Origin: Synchiropus splendidus
Taxonomy: Eukaryota > Chordata > Actinopteri > Syngnathiformes > Callionymidae
NCBI RefSeq assembly: GCF_027744825.2
Contig: NC_071334.1
Location: 27,419,937 to 27,483,936, forward strand
Reading direction: 5' to 3'
DNA length: 64,000 bases
Part shown: piece by piece, positions 15,528 through 30,500 of the stretch
How positions within the stretch are numbered: position 1 is the first letter of the stretch
How the letters are laid out: each line of letters begins with the position of its first letter
Translations under genes and position numbers: made by a program
Notes under the pieces: generated by a model
Database searches by the model: none
What the model saw: the letters and a program-made list of their open reading frames with translations, nothing else
Told to the model about the DNA's origin: nothing

Positions 15528-18500
15528 CTGTAGAGGCCAGCTCTCCTCTGGCCTTGGGGAGACGCGTCTGACTCAGCGTCTGCAGCTGTGTCTGCAGAGC
15601 AGAGTCCAGGGGGAAGAAGTGGCACTGCAGCAAACCACTGAGGGTGGTGCCCGCCATGTCTCTCACCTACAGGGAGAAGACGGAGGAGGGAGGAAGACAA
15701 AAGTGAGAAAGAACGGCTGAGAAAAAGATCAAATGAACGATGATGTGAAAATCAGGAGGCTGTTTAAGGACAGGAAACACATTCAGAATTTATCAAAAGA
15801 GCAGAGAGCGACCGGGGACATGGGGGTGACATGGGACAGCGATGAACAGAGGAGGTGGAAGAAGAGATGAGCTGAGGTAAAAAAAAAAAAGAAAATCTCT
15901 CTCAGAACATCGCTGATGCTTCCTGCATCAGTCTGCATAAATTATGAAGCAAGTTAACACGGAGAAGCAGTGGTGATTGTTGCCTCAACTATACCAGGCA
16001 AGTCACAAAATAATGAAATGATGCTCTGCTCTGTGCAATTATTCCACTCCAGTTCGACATTTAGGTTTACTCAAGCACACTCGTGCATCGTTCTCTGGCT
16101 TTTAAATGAAGTGTTATTATTATATTATTTGTCATTCTCAAGTAGACAATGAGAGATCATGTTGGCCCTCAATACTAGATAAATAAAAACAGCAATGAAA
16201 CAAAAATAAAAAAATAATTGTCAGTTACTCCACAATAGAACATTAAGACGCCGTTTGTCGTTGGTTCTGATGTTTTTCTTCTTCTTTTCGGCCTTTGTTT
16301 GCAGTTGTGCAGACCTTTTGTATTCACCCACATAATCTAGCATCAGTGAAGCGCTCACAATTGCAGTTATCAGCGGACATACTGTTAGTTTATTCTTCTA
16401 TGTAAATCCAGATCCCTGCAAAACAATGTGTACAGGCTGTGCTTCAGTTCTGATCATCAAGACGTTGTTGTCAAATGTATTTCAAAGTTTGCCATTAAAA
16501 CAGTTGCAGGTTTCAGCCTGAGTTACCTCCAGCTGTTCATCCAGCAGCAGCAGCATCACCAGTTTTCGGATGCGCAGCACCTCAGCAGGAAAACTGAGCA
16601 GGGTGAACAGGTTGTAGAACACTGTGATCTGGAGGTAGGTGAGAACAGAGTAGCGCGCGTGCCACGACCTGCTACCCGCCATCTGAAAGTGAGGAAATAG
16701 CCATTATAAATACAAATATAGTAGTACAGTAGGAATCAAGTCAATCTAAGAACACATTTATGATAAGGAAGCAATTGTTCAGCTATAAACCAGGGCAGCA
16801 GGCGAATCAAGACCAACAATTTTGAAGTCATAGTCCAAACAGATGTTAGTAGTGGGGAGATGTGAATACTGGGAGGGGACTCGGTTATAAAAAATATCAA
16901 ATTAGTTAGATATTTCACAATGAATTCATTGTGATTACTGACATTTTAATATTCAACATCACAGTGATCAAAGTGAAGTGAACTCTAGACAAAACCTTGA
17001 ACCTCAGGTGGAGGTGCTCCAGTGGTGAGTGAACGCATGTGCACAGGAACAATATTTTCATGACACTGAGGTTTTGTTTTTTAAAGCTAAGACACTCCCT
17101 ACGTCATGCAGTGTCATTTTCTCTTCATCATGGATGTTTTGGCTATGACATCACACATTGTATAATGTTGTACACCTAGAATTGGTGCAGAGAAAAATGT
17201 TCCCTATAAAAAAGTTCATATATTTGTCTGTCATTAATCCAAATGAATCAAATTCCCAGCCCTTGTACAGGCATTGTGCTGTATGTATATCATCGCTGAG
17301 CTCAATCATCAGGTTCACTATAAGGGTTTCAGTAGTTCTACAGTACTGTACAGTATAGTCAGACAGCATATCAGCTGATCTTCAGACATAATACGGAGAG
17401 TGAAGAGACCCTCCAGACTACACAGGTTGCCAATGGTGGCCCACTATGAAGCACCCACACAGTCAGTCCCCACTAGCAACAACACTGCTGCAGTTTCCTC
17501 GCACAGCAGCAGGCTCAATGAAAACGGTGGACTTTAGTGCAAAAAGTTGCTGTTTTAAGCAGATTAAAAATATATAGCGCCTTGAATAAAGCATAAAATT
17601 GTGGGTAGGAAGGGCACTTAAGAAAATATGTTAATGAACTCAATCTTTACCACAGTAGGCACTTCCTTTAAACAGCACACATTGCTCACTTTTGGGCAGC
17701 ATTAGGTTCAGTTCACTGACGTCGGGCAGGTGTGTGTGTGTGTGTGTGCGTTACCTCTTCTAGCGTTGCCAGCACGAGAGGGATGTGCTCAGGATACAGG
17801 AGGCCCTGGGACATAAGAGAGAGACACGTGCGTGCATCCTGCTTCATCTCATCATAGCTCTCATCAATCTCCACCGGGGCAATCTGCAGGGAGAACGCAA
17901 CACAGAGAGAGATGGAGGGAGGTGGGAAGACACACAGCTACGCACCATTTTGAGTAAATGAAGAGAGAAATTGAGTTTAATGGGCAAGTAAGATGGAGTG
18001 GGTAATAACGCTGCACTGGGACCTGAGCATCTGCCTGCGCCTTTACCTTGAAGAGGAGAGGCAGGAGCTGGAGCTGCTGCTGAACAGGAGTGGTGAAAGT
18101 TCGCCCGGCGCTCGCCATCAACCATTTCAACACTAAAAATGGAAGAGAGACACACCAGGAGGAGAAGTTGGGACGCCTTCTGACAGTAACAGATTTGGTG
18201 CCGTGACCTCACTGCCTTGCTCCGGGAATAAAAACACAATCCATCATGATTTGGGAGCTAATGATTGGGCTAATTGCACTACCGGATATTTATCTAAATA
18301 ATGGAGATTAGAATAATAACAGCCACGGAGAAGTGCAAATGAAGACGCACACTCGCGCACACACACACACAGCTGTCAAACTTTAAATGGCATATTTAAA
18401 TGTAAAGTATTTCCCTGTTTTGTTTTGGTCCCAGCAGGTTTCTTAAAAAAACAGTCGGAGATTACTGTTGTGGAGACGAGACAAACACCCCCAAAGGCAA

Positions 18501-21500
18501 AAATATTGGCGCTGGTCGAAGAAAGAAATAGTGTGAATTATAAGTAATGTGTGTGGTTTGTGTTGTAGTAAATAAAGTGGGGAATGTTATGGCATTCACA
18601 AGAGTTGGATGAGAATTTAAGCCAGATGAAGCTTTTCCGTCATGTTCGAACTATGTTTTAAATCCCAGTTTATGCCTTAAAAATGGGCTGAACTGTGCGA
18701 CCTGTGAGGTCCCTTAGGGCCAATAGGTTTTAGACAAAGCATCAGAAAACTGAGGTGCAATCAAATGAAATGCATTTAAACTATTATAACTACACTGGAT
18801 GCTGAAAGATGTTGCGATCATATTGTCCAGAATGACAACAGGCTTGGCAACCGACACATTCTCTTGCTGCTGGTGAACAAAGTTTGTTTTACCTCTCTTG
18901 ATATTTTACGACTTAAAAACTAAACTTACAAAACTGTGTGTTCCTTGTGAGACCCTTGTGTCGGCGACCCAACTGTCTCAGGCTCCGGCCACCTCAGTCC
19001 GGATATAAGACCTCCTGATTGCTTAGTCTTAATGTCGAAATGTTTCTAAATTTCCTCAAAAAACACAGCATTTGCATTTGTAAAGTAGGTCGTGTTTTCT
19101 GTCAGTATAACAGCTTTTGTTCGGACGACAATGCAGTTCCTTTACATATATTTGATCGCTCTCGCAGATGGAGAGAGATTCTAATGGGCCACAATGTTCA
19201 GACCCTATTATTGAGAATAGGAGGAAATCAGATCATAATTAAGGTCTATTCACACTCTGACTATGAGCACTGATGGTAGAGAACTTTCATGAGTATGAGT
19301 TGTTTATCAGCATGAGAATATCAAATGGAATGATATTACACATTGGAGGTGAAGTTCAGGCTGGGAGACTCAGATTGTTTGGACAGATGGAGGGAAGAGA
19401 CATGATGGATGAAGAATATTAGAAAATGTTGCAGGTTAAGGAGGGAGAGGAAAACAACCATTGAGGTCAATGGCGGTGGCAACATCTGATGGCAAAATTT
19501 TCCTTTCGTTTTTGTTGAAACAAGTAAAAATAGATCTCTATGTCCTCTTCTGGTATTGTCTCAATCCATGGCTCAGCATCCACCACACAGTTTACAAGCT
19601 CCTATCAACGTCCCGACCTGTCTTGAGTAGTTTGACAGCCTGGGTGCGCTCGTCCGTCTCTTGGGTGTTCTCATCGTGGACATGGTTGTGGATCTCCGGC
19701 TCTGATGTGAGGGGCTTGAGCTTTTCTAGGACCCGAGTGACGAACTCTGCCACGTGGGGGGAGGAAGTGGGCATGGTGTGGGGCAGAGCCACGTCGATCA
19801 TGAAGATATAGGTCAGGACACTGGAGAGTGCCGAGGAAGAAAACAGCAACAGTAAGAGAAGGGTGGGGGGGGGGGAATGCTGCAAGACCAGAAGCTTCTC
19901 AGATGGAAAAAGGCAAGGCATGGAGAAGACTTGGAGCGAAAAGGTAAACACGGGTTTACGACATGAAACTATTTTGACAGATTATATAATGTGATGAAGT
20001 AAAGAGGTACCTTCCAATTCTCTCTCTGACATTCTTATACACCTGTGTGAGTTTGGGCTCCAGGTAAGCCAGGAGGCGGTGCAGCAGTTCAGACACTCGC
20101 CACTGCTGCTGAGCCAGACCGCCTTGCAGCACGTAAAGCAAACTGGCAAAAACGGAAGACAGAAGGGGCGTTGGGGGGGGGGTTATTGCAGCACGTCAGC
20201 TCAGTACACATCATCTCATGTTTCTGCTGGAGCCTGAAATCAGAAACCGCTGTCCTGAAGATGAAAAACAGAAGAAGTCCAGTCCATGGGCCAAAGAGGG
20301 AACGATTTTTTTAAACAACAAATACCATCAGGATCATAAAAATACTTGTCGACCATTTCTTTTTGTAGTGTAAGTTTAATTACTGAAATTGATTTTATTT
20401 TATATTGAGTAAACGCTTCGCTCAAATATGTTTATTACATTTTGGGATCAATCTGAGATGAGAAATGCAACTGCAATTTGCAGTTTTTTTTTAAGATCAA
20501 AAAGGTTAAAATTTTCACTTCTTCAAGGTAAAAACATCTTCACCAGGTTGTCTAGTCCCCATTTGATTTTATTTGAAAGAAAACTCTTAATGGATGTAAA
20601 ATAAATCATACGCAGTGTGTTAACTGGCCTAAAGCGTGATGGACCCATTATACCTACCTTTGGTTCTTTGTTACATCAAGTATCAAACTCAAAGCCTGGA
20701 GACTAGATCAGGCCTCTTAGCTATTTCAAATGATGCGTGAGAGCTGGAAATTAAATACCAGACAAAAAAAGTGTTCATTTTGGGCGAACTATGATGATTG
20801 TAATCATGTCTAATCGTGGGTTTTCTCATTCGAGTGATGATTAGATAAGATGTCGTTTTGAAACACTTAGCATGGTGTGAAATTAACTTCAGCTCACATC
20901 AGGAAGCTTCTTTGTACCAAATAGTTTTGCATTCATGTAGTCTGTATTTATTCAACGCCAAAACACAAAAGAAAATGTTCTGCACACTGCCAGATGCAAC
21001 TCAATTTCATCAAAAACATTGGCAAATCCCAGCATGCACCTGGCCAAACTGTGATCAATGTAACTGTGAAGAGAGACCTCTTGTATGCTGAGTTCACATC
21101 ACATCACAGTTAAAATTCCCACATGCCCTGCAATACAATTTTTTATCTGTCTGTATTAATTATGATAAAATATTCCATTGGTTCAGATGCTTAGCTGTTG
21201 AAGCAAGGTGTCGAATAAGATTTGGTTTTTGCCTGCTAACCTACTAATTAAATAAATAATAATACAGTACTTTGGAATTCACAGCTGACAAACATCTGAG
21301 CTCATATTCTCATGACCCTAAGAGACGTCATCCAGGTGGTAACACACAGGACTCTTTGACATCACACAAAATAAAAAGGGGTGTAGGCAACAATATACGA
21401 CACTTCTGCCTCAAATGCTGAGTCATTTTGTCGCTGGACTAAAGGCCAGAGTGAATCCTTGTGTGTGTGATGACTGGATCAGCCTGTGTCCACTGATATC

Positions 21501-24500
21501 CATAAAAAACGCTTACCTTGCATCCCTAAATGACCCCCCCTCTCCACTCAGCGGGCTCTCCATCAGCATCTCAAATAGCCAATGGAGTTTTCTCGGGTCA
21601 CGTCCCTCCTGACAGACAACAGCGAGTCACTTCAGGTTGTGCAGATGAGCATGACAACAAGAACAATGAATACTTTATATACTTACACTGGCAGTGGCAA
21701 TGCACGTCCCCCAGTCGGTGTACGTCTCCACCGTGACGTTAGTCAAAGCAGTTTTGATCAAAGGACACACAATTTGCCACAACTTGTCGACCTACAGCCA
21801 CACACGGGCAATAATGTTAATTATTACTGCTCTTAACAAAAAGCGAGTGCTTGTTTGTGAGTGTGTGACGGTGTGCAAGCGTGTGACCTTGCTGAAGCTC
21901 CACAGTTTGCTGCCTCTGATGAGTCCAGCCATAATCTCGCACAAACAACGCTGTGAGCTCTCGTGGGGATCTGAGGCCAGTTGCTCCAGGTGAGGCAACA
22001 GCAGAGGCAGGAACACATCACCATAATTACGAAACAGCCCCTGTCAATCACAACCGACGTGACGTCAGATGGAGTCCAGCCAGTCACAGCTGAGGTTGAC
22101 ATGAATGTCCAGCCTTGGGCACAGCTGGAATCACATCCTGTCAAAAGACGAATCGATGGAGCTCGGAAATTCACCTTGAAGAGACAAAAGCGTCGTGGGT
22201 TGAAACTGTCTTTTCCTTTGCGGTCCTCAAGAGAGAGGTAGTCTATCAGCTGGTCGATGAACTCCAGATCAGAGAAATATTCATAGACAATCTTTTCCCC
22301 CTGAGCGACAACACAACAAATGTTATTAGAGCAAAGCAAAGTCTGGCCACTGCAAGCTTCATAGATAGAGTAGAACATGGCGGATTAATAAAAGCAAATA
22401 CAACGACCGGCTGTGTTTTTTTGCTACACAATGGCCAGGGTTAGTACTGCTCTGAATGCATTTGAAATTCTTACACAAATACTTTCAAGACATTAAAAGA
22501 GCTTTAGTAGAAATAAGGTTAAATAAAAACTTGAATATAGCCACCATCGTGATTTATTGTGCCACTGTCAAACTGATGCAAAAATAAACAATATTTTGTT
22601 GTTTAAATGTATGTGAGTCCATCATTAGTTTCACTAATATACTAAATTCACTCAAATTGAAAAATGTGGATTCTTAAATTTGACTGACATGCTTACAATC
22701 AAAAAAATATATTAATAATATAAAATAATTAAATGAATAGTTATTATAATTATTATATTTTAGTGTATTATAATAATATATATTATTGTATTATAATTTA
22801 TTTATAATAAATTATATATATATAAAAAATTGTAAGAATGACATGCTTACAATTAAAAAATATATATATTTTTTAATTGTAAGCAATATATATACATTTT
22901 TTTTTTTATTGTAAGCATGTCAGTCAAATTTACAATTTACAAACAATGACCACCATGACAAATAATTGAGCTTGACAATTGAACAGCCTTTTCAACTTGC
23001 AAGTACACATTTGATTTACAAATACCACGACTTCTACATATTCAACCTTTAATAATGCACAATGAACACGCGGCAATAAATTTGTTCAACGCATAGCAAT
23101 TACAGTGATTCGCCTGACAATCGTGTAAAATGGCAATGATGAGTTTGTACCAGGATGAATGGCCTCGCTGTTAAGTCTTATGTAGTGTGTGCGTGTGTGT
23201 ACCTCAATCATCTCCTCGTACAGCAGGTCATCTTTAAGCTTTTCAGGAGCTGCATAGATCATCATTTCTCTAAACGGCGCAGGAGACAACAGAGCAGGGC
23301 GACGTGATTTATGGGAGACGGTGTCGAGGAAGAATATGGAGAGACACATACTGTCTTAACGTAAAGGATAAATGAATGATTAAAAAGTCAGTTAGTCAGC
23401 AAGCCGCTGGCGCAGCGAGACAGCCAGCCAGCCGCTTCTCAGCCGATACATCAAACCTTCTATCTAGGCCAGGCTGTAAGTCGTTTAGTCAGCCTTATCT
23501 AGGCCGGCCCATGACAGAGAGCCTATTCACCACCCTGTTCAGTCATCCAGACTCTCAAATCAGTCACCCGGCAGTTAGTCAGACATAAAGTTAGCCACAA
23601 ATGTGACAAAGCCGGGCTTCACATCATCCTGGCAGTCGAGTCAATCAGCTATTTAGCTCCATGCAAGTGAGCAGTTCATCTGCTTCCTGCCTCTCTACAT
23701 CTACTTTCTAAACGCTGTCACTCTGTACCTCGGCCACGAGTAGTAGCCCCAGTGTGTTTTCTCCACATACAGCTGGGCGTCCCATTGCTCCTCACTGACA
23801 GGCAGGTGGTTGCTGTCATACTGCAGCCAACTATTTCCACGACGATCCCCCACAGACTGCCCTTCCTGATCCTCAAAGCCACCTAGAAACAGAGATACAT
23901 CAGGCAACAATCAAACACAGTTACCGTACAAGTTCCATCAGTAGATTAAAAGTGTACTACAGTAGCTGGTTGGTTTCAACACACAGTCCAAAAACAGTGG
24001 CCAAATCCAGGCTTGGTGGCCACTTCTGACGCTCCGAGCCATTTTATGGGGGCCAGAGGATCTTTACATTTCGGTGTGAAATTGTCGCATTGATGGCAAT
24101 TAATTTATTACAGACAGAGATTGTTAAGATATATTTTTTTAATCATCTTAGTCCTCCAGCAGGGTGGAAGGAATTCCAGGCTAAAGCTACTGAAGTACAG
24201 GCCTGCAAACTCTCTGAGTTGGACTTAGAGTGTGCAAGCTTCTCTCACTCTTTTCAAGGGATTCAATTCATATACAAACTCAGCAATGGTGCAGAGTTGA
24301 GGGATTTTGATAAAGATGAAAACCATCAGTACAGAGCCACTACTCTCATGACCGATTTCATACGTTGGCAGTTCTGTGTTTCTGTGTTTGCTGCAGACGG
24401 AACGCCAAGATTAGGTGCCCTGTGAGACAGGAATCACACGGCCATACATTTTGTTCGGCTCACCACTTGGACTGTCTAAGAGTTTGACCCCAACACTGTA

Positions 24501-27500
24501 CTTCAGAGAAGTTATTGGTCCATAATGAAAGAGATACGCAAAGATAAACCCCTGAAAAATTAAATTCAGACTGATCAACATTCAATACACAGGTGCAAAA
24601 CTATATGGAACCAAAAATAGATTTGCCAAATTATCTTACATTTAATATCCTGAACAGTCACTATTGTTACAGAAAGCATGATGACTAGTGAAAGTTTAAC
24701 TCACAGATATCTGATGGCTTGACTGCAACTTTTTTTCTTGGTCGTTTAAGTTGCTTCAATATGCCAGCCACCGCAGAGATAGCCACCTAGAAAATGAATA
24801 CAAACTTCATTCATTAATATCCAAGCAGACATAACAGTAGGACTTCAGCAATTGCATGCAATTCAGCAGCAGAGACCTCTAGCATTATTTCCAGGATGCA
24901 CTTGTTTGAAAGTCAATACATTTTTATATGTTCGGTTGACTTCAATTTCAAATAGTAGGATTCTTTTCAGCGTGCTTTTAGGGGATGAAATGACTGAGGG
25001 TTAAAAGAAAGGAAAAACAATACAAACTTTGCGTATAGTGATGGAGTCATGTATGAGACTCTGGGTGAAGTAGAGGACAGCGTCCGGGGGAAGTGGGTGA
25101 TCGTCCCTCAGAAGGAGTGACAACAGGTCAGTTGCCATGTGCTCAAACTTCCAAGGCCTGAAATCAAAAGTCAACACAAATGCTCAACATTCTGACTGCA
25201 TGTATTCTGAATTCACATATATTTAAGCAGCACACTGCGAAATTACAAAAACAGAAAACTCACAATTCTCTGTCTTCAAGGCAATCCAAAAGGTCATTGA
25301 CCAGCCTCTCATACTTTCTGAATAAGAAGAGAAGAGCGGTTAGTCAGTCGCAACATTCGAGGAACAAGATCATTTTTGGCTGATGATTGTGAAACCCCCA
25401 TAAGGTTTGTCCTCCCCCTGTCTGGGCAGAGGTTCACCTCATAGCAAAGCAGGACTAACTGACAGGAAGACTCTTAGGCCAGGAGCCAGTTACGTCTCCG
25501 GCAAAATTTAATAACCTCATTACATATACGTTACTTCACTGAGAATGTTACTTTTTTTGTTCTACATTGGTTGTAAACAAATGTCTGTGAAACCAACTTG
25601 ACATTATGTAACTGAAGATTCAACCATTCACATACACTTATATTTTGGCATCTCTCCGAGCAGAGGCAGTACATCAGGCGGCTAACATGTTTTAACATTT
25701 GCAGCGTCTTGCTTTAATGACACCATTGCTAGTCACAATCGGAGCTTCATGTTTGGGTGTCAAGCTCTGTGGCATCAGTGTAAAATACCGAACCTCAATG
25801 ATCTGGGAAAAACAAAATGTAATGATCAAATTCCATACAATACCTGCCTCTTTCTTTCTTTACTTTGTTCTTTTTTCATGTATGTGGACTAGTATATTGC
25901 TTTCGTTTTGAAAACAAAAAAAAAAGAATCAAGTAACAAGAACGGTGAACTAAACTTAGTTTAACCAATTCACTTTGTGTCACACTGAACTTATGACGTG
26001 GCTCTGCCTCAAAACATATAAACAAAATAACCACATAAAAATGAAGAAAGTGAAGACATTCTTACCTTGCAGAAACAACATTTTTGATTCGTTGTCGTTG
26101 AAGCCCCTCCTTCAGCTCCTCTTTTGAGGGCAACTCCAAACAAGGTGTGGGATTTTCAGATTGCATTATCTGGTTGGCTATTGCCACACAACTTTCTGAA
26201 ATCTACGGAGAAATATCTGAAATGACTTGGATTCAAGCGTGCATGCGAATAGCAATAAAAGCTTACAGTAAAGAAGATCCCAATGGTGTCATACTGGCGA
26301 TGGACCCGGTCAATAATGTCGTCAAGGAGTTGACCAACAGAGTGCTTCTCCAGTGTCATAGATGGAGACAGTCCACAGCGGACAAGAGCCGGCCAAACCG
26401 CTCCGACGCAGTCCCAGTCTCGAGCACTGGACACGCAGAAGCCACTGTTGATGCCCAGCAGGCAATACAGGGCGCCCTGCGCGACACAAATTGGCAGTGT
26501 GTGATTTTAACATCGTCTATCACAGGTAAAGGGCCTGTCGGGGACAGCGGCTGGATTATCTTTCATCTTCCTCACGAGCTTCAGAATCGATCAGTCACTA
26601 CACAGTCCCATCATATATAAGTCAAAGCAGCTACCGCTCAGCACTAAATCACAGAAGTCACGCTTGAGCAGTTTACACAATTACGGGAGAGCAAAATCAG
26701 CGGCGTGATGTGTTGGAGGCGTAAAGTGAGAGTCGGAATGCACAGGAAAATATGTCAGGACTAAATATGACACATTTCGATTAAGGGTTGTCAACTTTTC
26801 CTGTTAATGGTGATCATTTAATTGCAGACACAATTAGCATGTTTTTTTTTTTTTAATGTGTAAATCTATCGGTGCAGAATGCGTTCCGTGGGGGGACGAG
26901 TTGTTTGTCCTCACGTTGAGGCTTTACGACAGTGGATATTGACATTGACAGTCACTCATTCGAGGGTGCAATATGGTGATGTGTCCGCGACAACAGCTGA
27001 GGCAGAGTGTCGTCACTGTGGCAGCCACAATAATATATATATAACAACTTTACCTGAAAATGCCACAAGTAGGAGGGTCTTCTCTGCATTTTTGAGAGGT
27101 TAAATAAGAGATTAATTGAATTAATGACTGATGATAATTAATTAATCACATTATTTAATCCCCCCTGACAGCACTAGTTTATAGTTATGGAATCCAATGT
27201 AGCCACAGCGCAACACATTAACAAACATAAAATATGCACTTAGCTGCACTGTTCTCAGAAACTAATAATACTCTATATTCTCAGCCCATGTGTGAAATTG
27301 ACAGACGGTGAACTACAAGTAGGTTGCACCTTCGAATTAGAAGCTTTCTCTTTCACACTATTCACTTAGTCAAGTGTCGAAAATTCTATTATTATACTCA
27401 CTCCAGGAAGCAAGAGGCAATGGATATACTTATTCTAAAAGTGCAATGAGGCAAATCACTATGGAGCTTTGAGTTTCCCTTAATTGAAGATGATTTTTAA

Positions 27501-30500
27501 AAAATAACAAAAAAAGAGCTGAGTCAGAAGGCAAAACTCTAAGCTAAAGATCAGTGATGAAAACAGCTATTAACACAGCGTCCTTGGTGGTGTCACTCTA
27601 TTCAGCTCAGAAAACAGCAAGTGGTTCAATGAGTCTGATGAGTGAGGAAAACTACAAGAGGACTTTATTTGCCCGGGATGATTGACAGGCTGGTTTGAGA
27701 CTCATTAATAGCATCAGTGGACTCCACAAATGCAACCACACACATTGCGGCATTGATGAGCACATTTTGTTAAACCCAACTTCCATGGATGATACGAAGT
27801 TGACAAAAGAAGCAAAATAATACCTTGAACTGCTGATGCGTAACAGTGGCGTGCTGTGGCGACAGCAGCTGAAGGATTTTGGGAACCAGGTCTCTGTAGG
27901 CAAAGCTGTATGTTCCCAGAGCAGTCATCAGCACATTCTGAGCCCTGCTGCGGACCTACACCAGCACAGACGGAAACCACATTTTGAAGCCCAGGGGCAA
28001 ATGCTGAGTAATTAACAACTGTTTTACCTGACTGTATGTGCTGGTTGACAGTAGCAACAGATCGCACAGCAGCTCCTGATGCACCACTTTATATTCGCTG
28101 CCCTCGACCACAAGCTTCCTCATCTGCATTTACCAAAAAAGCAAATGACAAAACCATATCTGCTGGACAAACAAGTTATTTAAGACATGACACTGTCAGG
28201 AAAAGACTGAAAATCAGAGAAACAGATGTTGCCGTAAATTAACTCTGAAAGAAACATTTGTCAGGGACCTTCTGCGTATTCGAGTTGAACTAATGCCAGA
28301 GAGTTGCAGCCACTTGCTACTCTTCCCTCGTCTGAACTTTCCCTTTCAAAACTGGTCTAACTGCCTGGATCACTTTTGTCATCACTGTGGAAAACACTTC
28401 TTAAAGCAGTTAAGAAGTACTTGGGCAGTTGGGAGTAACTATAAAACAACATTATCTCTCTCAGCTCCATCTGTGTGAGGGGACAAAACATACAGTAAAT
28501 ATCAACAAATTCCTGAAAATAGTAACTGACTACCAAGATGATTACACAGAACGGTGTTAGCATGAGCATTGGAAAACTTATATAAATCTTCAAGGTATAA
28601 ATCAATAAACTAATTTTGACTACTTTTTCCTTACACTCAGCGGCTTGAAAACCAATGGAACTTATGTATGGATTAATATGGGCAAGTAAGTAAGCCTCAT
28701 GCTATTCAGCCTGACATCAGACCAATGAAATTAGAGGCGAGTTATTTACATGTCAGTGTTCAATGCCCTGTTTAAGCCTGTGTGCATCCCCTGCCCCTTC
28801 CCCCGTGTTCCCATCGGCACATCTGGAACAGTTGTGCAGGTTGTGCACATCCGGGACGTGGTAGAAATACACACGAGCTAAAACAGTGGACTGAGCGCTA
28901 TGGAAATAATACGCCTCTAATTTCATTGGTCTGATGCCAGGATGATGTGCTTTTCGCCGCCATCATTAATCAGCCATGATACTGGACCTTATGATAAGAA
29001 CTGGTTCAGCAATGTTACATATCCTTGTACATTTTTAGTTGGGAATTCACTGACCTCTCTGTGACCAGAGCAGCTTATGAATGTACCAAATCTATTTTCT
29101 TGCTAAATTTAGCGGGAGCAGCTTATATCCAGGCGCACTCTATAGTCCGGAAATGTCTGTAATTTGTTCTGAACTGTCATGCTGACCTCATGCTGCAGTA
29201 GAACCCGGTCAATGAGCAGGGCTCGAATGTGTTGCTTCTTCCCATGAAGCTGCGAGAGGAAACCACCAGAATCAGTATCTTAGGTGATTCTTTTATTTTT
29301 TTCCCCATCCTGTCCTCTTTCCACACTCACTCGGTTTTCCATGGACTTCTTGACAAGAGTGAAACTCTTCCAGCGTGAGTCGAACTCCTTCTTGTGAGTG
29401 CCTCGGAAGAACATGAGGTCGCTGATGACCTGTGACGATAGAGAGGACAGATGAGATCATTTTTTGGCTCACTGAAGGTGAGAATAGCAGCATGTAAAAA
29501 ACCCTGAGACAAGAGCGGGGTACCTTAATGATGACAAACAATGACTTGGTGTCATCCTCCGAGTGCTCCAGGATGTGATCTGCTTGGGAAGAAAAAGTTG
29601 TGAAGACACAACAAATAATAAACACAGCCAGTGGACCGAAAAAAAGAGTGTGCATGTTCCACTCAGTGTTATTTTTGTCCAGAAAATCTACGAAGCCCAA
29701 CAAAGACACAGATGTCGACATGGCTTCTCAGTCTGTTCCAATCGTCCAGAAAACAAGGATCATGTCTTGTTTCAACTTCTCCACACCTTAACTAGGCAGT
29801 GAGTGTACTAACAAGCCGGTGTGAGTTCAACAGAGTTAAAATCTTCACTCACGTAGCAGCATCCGCATAGTTTGGCAGATGGCTTCTCTGTAGTTCTCCC
29901 GTGAATCATCTGCAGGGGAGGAGACAAGCAGCCATCCAGGTGTGGACACAGAATAGAGGATGAGTGGCTTCATCCCCTCTACAACTTTTAATTTGGTGTA
30001 TTCTGTTCTTACCATACTCAACGCCGATGTAAAGCTTCATCTCGCTCAGCTGCACCATGGAGGGGACACTGTGTGCAGACAAAATGCATGAATCAATAGG
30101 CGTGCAAACAAATAAGTCTTGGTTATTCATTTATGTGAATCTGCAACGCTCACAGGTCTGATACTTGAGGGCCATCCAGAGGGGGCAGCATACTTCCAGC
30201 TCCCAGCAAGCTATGGTGCACTATTGCCAGACTCTGCAACAGCTCCTCCCTGACATGTACATTGAGCATTGCACTTTAAGATGAGATTTGACCTGGAACG
30301 TCTGTCGTCTGATATTGCACCTGCTCATTGGCTGATTTCCAGAGATGTGGAGTTTGATTCTCTCCAGCTCCGGGAGCAGGAGGAGGGACAACAGCTGGAA
30401 AACAAAGTTCTCCTCGCCTGTACTCGGCACGTGCCAGCACACACCCAACGCTGCCACGTCGCCAGCTCTGCCCCAGTCCTGAACGAGAAGGACATGAACT

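Noticed and set aside
24090..24425. A 111-codon plus-strand frame in psme4 intron 33
   Set aside because: It lies antisense within an intron, has no family similarity and no neighbouring exons.
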